DNA from: UBA927 sp964367095
GTDB taxonomy: Bacteria > Patescibacteriota > Microgenomatia > UBA10105 > UBA927
DNA: 22,219 nucleotides
Assembly: GCA_964367095.1 (NCBI GenBank)
Contig: CAYIXE010000013.1
Span: 1-22,219, forward strand
Direction of reading: 5' to 3'
Under the pieces are notes generated by a model. That model searched no databases, was not told the origin of the DNA, and saw only the letters and a list, made by a program, of their open reading frames with translations. Position numbers and translations under genes: made by a program. Below are positions 20,912 through 22,219 of the stretch, piece by piece. How positions within the stretch are numbered: position 1 is the first letter of the stretch; each line of letters starts with the position of its first letter.

Positions 20912-21164
20912 AACCACATTTGGAAAATTTACTGAGGTAATTGTCCAAAATATGTTTGTCATAGCTGGTATAGTCAGCTTATTTATCATGGTGCTTTCGG
21001 GATTTACGATCGTATTATCATCCGGAAACCCCAAGCAGGCAGAAAAAGGAAAAGCAGCGCTTACGGGTGCTGTCGTTGGACTGCTTGTCATCTTTGCGTC
21101 ATTTTGGATTATTCAACTTATAGAATATATAACTAGTATAAAGATTTTAGACCCTGGGTTATAA
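20862..21164 (+). CDS. T4SS-pilin-like two-helix protein
   Basis: A 100-residue protein with a short polar N-terminus (MNMVYAVELSELSPST), a first helix (about 27-50), the family turn GFTIVLSSGNPKQAEKGKAAL, and a second helix (about 68-90). Same family as the pair at 11 kb. After removing the false gap the gene starts six bases after the TACACT box. Four genes of this kind follow one another with spaces of 4-7 bp, suggesting one transcript with at least one internal promoter. Confidence 0.85.
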   Translation: MNMVYAVELSELSPSTITTFGKFTEVIVQNMFVIAGIVSLFIMVLSGFTIVLSSGNPKQAEKGKAALTGAVVGLLVIFASFWIIQLIEYITSIKILDPGL

Positions 21165-21165
21165 T
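21160..21165 (+). promoter_or_regulatory. TATAAT box six bases before the next pilin-like gene
   Basis: A perfect TATAAT overlaps the stop codon of the preceding gene and is followed by ACTATT and the ATG at 21172. The geometry is that of a leaderless promoter, so the second gene of the array may also be expressed on its own. Confidence 0.6.
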
Positions 21166-21171
21166 ACTATT

Positions 21172-21501
21172 ATGGAACCAATTGTAGGATCTGTTGCCAG
21201 CCCTCTTCAGGGCAGTTACGCAAGCGTCTTTGGTGGATTTGGGGTTTTGGTTACCGGTATTTTGCGTCTCGTATTTGTGGCAGGAGGTGTATTTGCTCTG
21301 TTTAACTTTATTATCGCCGGATTTCAATATATGAATGCTGGCGGCGACACCAAAGCATTAAATTCTGCGTGGAACAAGATTTGGAACTCACTTTTGGGTC
21401 TTATCATCATCGTCGGGTCATTTGCGCTTGCAGCGGTCATCGGCAAACTGCTTTTTGGCGACGCAACGTTTATCCTAAATCCTAAAATAATAGGCCCATA
21501 A
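21172..21501 (+). CDS. T4SS-pilin-like two-helix protein
   Basis: A 109-residue paralog. After MEPIVGSVASPLQGSYASVF comes a first helix (about 24-47), the turn GFQYMNAGGDTKALNSAWNKI with an unusual Trp, and a second helix (about 67-92). No signal peptide. It is the copy with the most divergent turn of the six. Confidence 0.87.
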   Translation: MEPIVGSVASPLQGSYASVFGGFGVLVTGILRLVFVAGGVFALFNFIIAGFQYMNAGGDTKALNSAWNKIWNSLLGLIIIVGSFALAAVIGKLLFGDATFILNPKIIGP

Positions 21502-21505
21502 AACT

Positions 21506-21877
21506 ATGAAAACAATATTTGCACAAGATTTAGGACGCATTGGCGAGGGCGGTGGGCTGGGGCCATTTGCCAATGTTTCAGATGGGACTGAGGGCCTGAC
21601 AAACATATCTCGTCTTATATCCTCCATCATTGGATTTATGACCATTTCTGCATTTATATGGTTTATATTTCAATTTTTAATCGGCGGGTTTAACTGGATC
21701 ACATCAGGGGGAGACAAGGCTAAGCTTCAATCCGCACGCGATCGCATCACTCATTCGATTATCGGGTTAATCATTGTGGTCATAAGCGTCGCGATACTTT
21801 CTCTCGTGGGTCAATTCTTTGGTATTGATTTCACGCTTTCAAATCCCGGAGGTATTATGAATTCTCTTTCCCAATAA
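21506..21877 (+). CDS. T4SS-pilin-like two-helix protein
   Basis: A 123-residue paralog. Its N-terminus MKTIFAQDLGRIGEGGGLGPF contains the FAQ tripeptide that ends signal peptides in related proteins, but no hydrophobic stretch precedes it. Two helices (about 42-64 and 84-107) flank the turn GFNWITSGGDKAKLQSARDRI, which is nearly identical to that of the next gene, so these two are the closest pair. It begins 4 bp after the preceding stop. Confidence 0.88.
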   Translation: MKTIFAQDLGRIGEGGGLGPFANVSDGTEGLTNISRLISSIIGFMTISAFIWFIFQFLIGGFNWITSGGDKAKLQSARDRITHSIIGLIIVVISVAILSLVGQFFGIDFTLSNPGGIMNSLSQ

Positions 21878-21881
21878 CATT

Positions 21882-22219
21882 ATGACCACGCGCCTACTTG
21901 CACAAATTACTAATCCGGTTCTGCCGGGAAAACTAGGACAAGGAGGGTTGGAGTCTGGCTCATCTGCAATCGGCGATGTATTGGGCGCGATAATCGGCGC
22001 ACTTATGATGTTTAGCTTTATAGCCGCCTTTCTTTATCTTCTTCTTGGCGGATTTGATTGGATTACATCAGGAGGCGACAAAACAAAACTTGCCTCCGCA
22101 CGAGACAAAATCACGAATGCCCTCGTCGGCCTTGTCATCGTCGCGACTGTTTGGGCCATAACAGTACTTGTGGGACAATTTGTCGGTATTGATTTTCCAA
22201 ACGTCCCTCTACCAACAGT
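21882..22219 (+). CDS. T4SS-pilin-like two-helix protein, cut by the window edge
   Basis: An open frame from ATG 21882 to the window end, 112 full codons. The N-terminus MTTRLLAQITNPVLPGKLGQ carries an LAQ tripeptide; then a first helix (about 40-60), the turn GFDWITSGGDKTKLASARDKI and a second helix (about 82-105), ending VGIDFPNVPLPT at the edge. The gene looks close to complete; the stop lies outside. It begins 4 bp after the preceding stop. Confidence 0.85.
   Translation, partial: MTTRLLAQITNPVLPGKLGQGGLESGSSAIGDVLGAIIGALMMFSFIAAFLYLLLGGFDWITSGGDKTKLASARDKITNALVGLVIVATVWAITVLVGQFVGIDFPNVPLPT

Overview
The window looks like a chromosomal segment (one scaffold join included) from a Candidate Phyla Radiation / Patescibacteria genome. 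The inference rests on several independent signs: families typical of that group (DUF5674, DUF4112, small T4SS-pilin-like two-helix proteins), compact operons with 4-bp ATGA start/stop overlaps, tRNA and tmRNA genes with no encoded CCA, promoters whose -10 box sits about 6-10 nt before the start codon (leaderless mRNAs), short palindromic repeats between genes, and a complete archaeal-flavoured mevalonate pathway. TGA serves as a stop, so this is not a code-25 lineage. A Microgenomates-like placement is plausible but not proven here.

Layout. 1-5.4 kb (minus strand): a DUF4112 membrane protein, a Fic AMP-transferase with an exact 10-bp tandem repeat upstream, two small proteins and a HAD phosphatase in an overlapping set, then three serine tRNA genes (anticodons ACT, TGA, GCT) interleaved with a cupin, then thiamine pyrophosphokinase and a ComF-type phosphoribosyltransferase. 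5.5-6.4 kb: a tmRNA gene, not marked by any ORF, lies directly downstream of its partner smpB; its tag frame is unusually long. 6.4-11 kb: cell-envelope genes (a 618-aa one-helix protein, a small membrane protein, a PH-domain protein, a SpoIID/LytB-like secreted protein). 11.0-11.9 kb (plus strand): two T4SS-pilin-like proteins. 11.9-20.6 kb (minus strand): an ECF sigma factor, a one-helix partner and a YIP1-like protein lead into HMG-CoA reductase, HMG-CoA synthase, thiolase, DUF35, mevalonate kinase, phosphomevalonate kinase, mevalonate diphosphate decarboxylase and undecaprenyl diphosphate synthase. 20.7-22.2 kb (plus strand): four more T4SS-pilin-like genes in tandem, the last cut by the window edge.

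How it fits together. Eight consecutive minus-strand genes (12.7-19.2 kb plus uppS) convert acetyl-CoA to isopentenyl diphosphate and then use it for the lipid carrier of cell-wall synthesis. The thiolase/DUF35/HMG-CoA synthase trio matches the archaeal channelling complex, but the DUF35 has lost its zinc ribbon. IPP isomerase and a short-chain prenyl diphosphate synthase are not in the window. The sigma factor is transcribed divergently from the pilin-like array, with both promoters in about 50 bp.

Items most worth a second look: a tmRNA with a 35-39 codon tag; a third Ser tRNA with anticodon ACU; a shared 20-bp palindrome in front of thiamine pyrophosphokinase and uppS; repeat-derived insertions inside uppS and HMG-CoA synthase; and a 100-N scaffold gap that is an artefact, because its two flanks are the same 55 bp.
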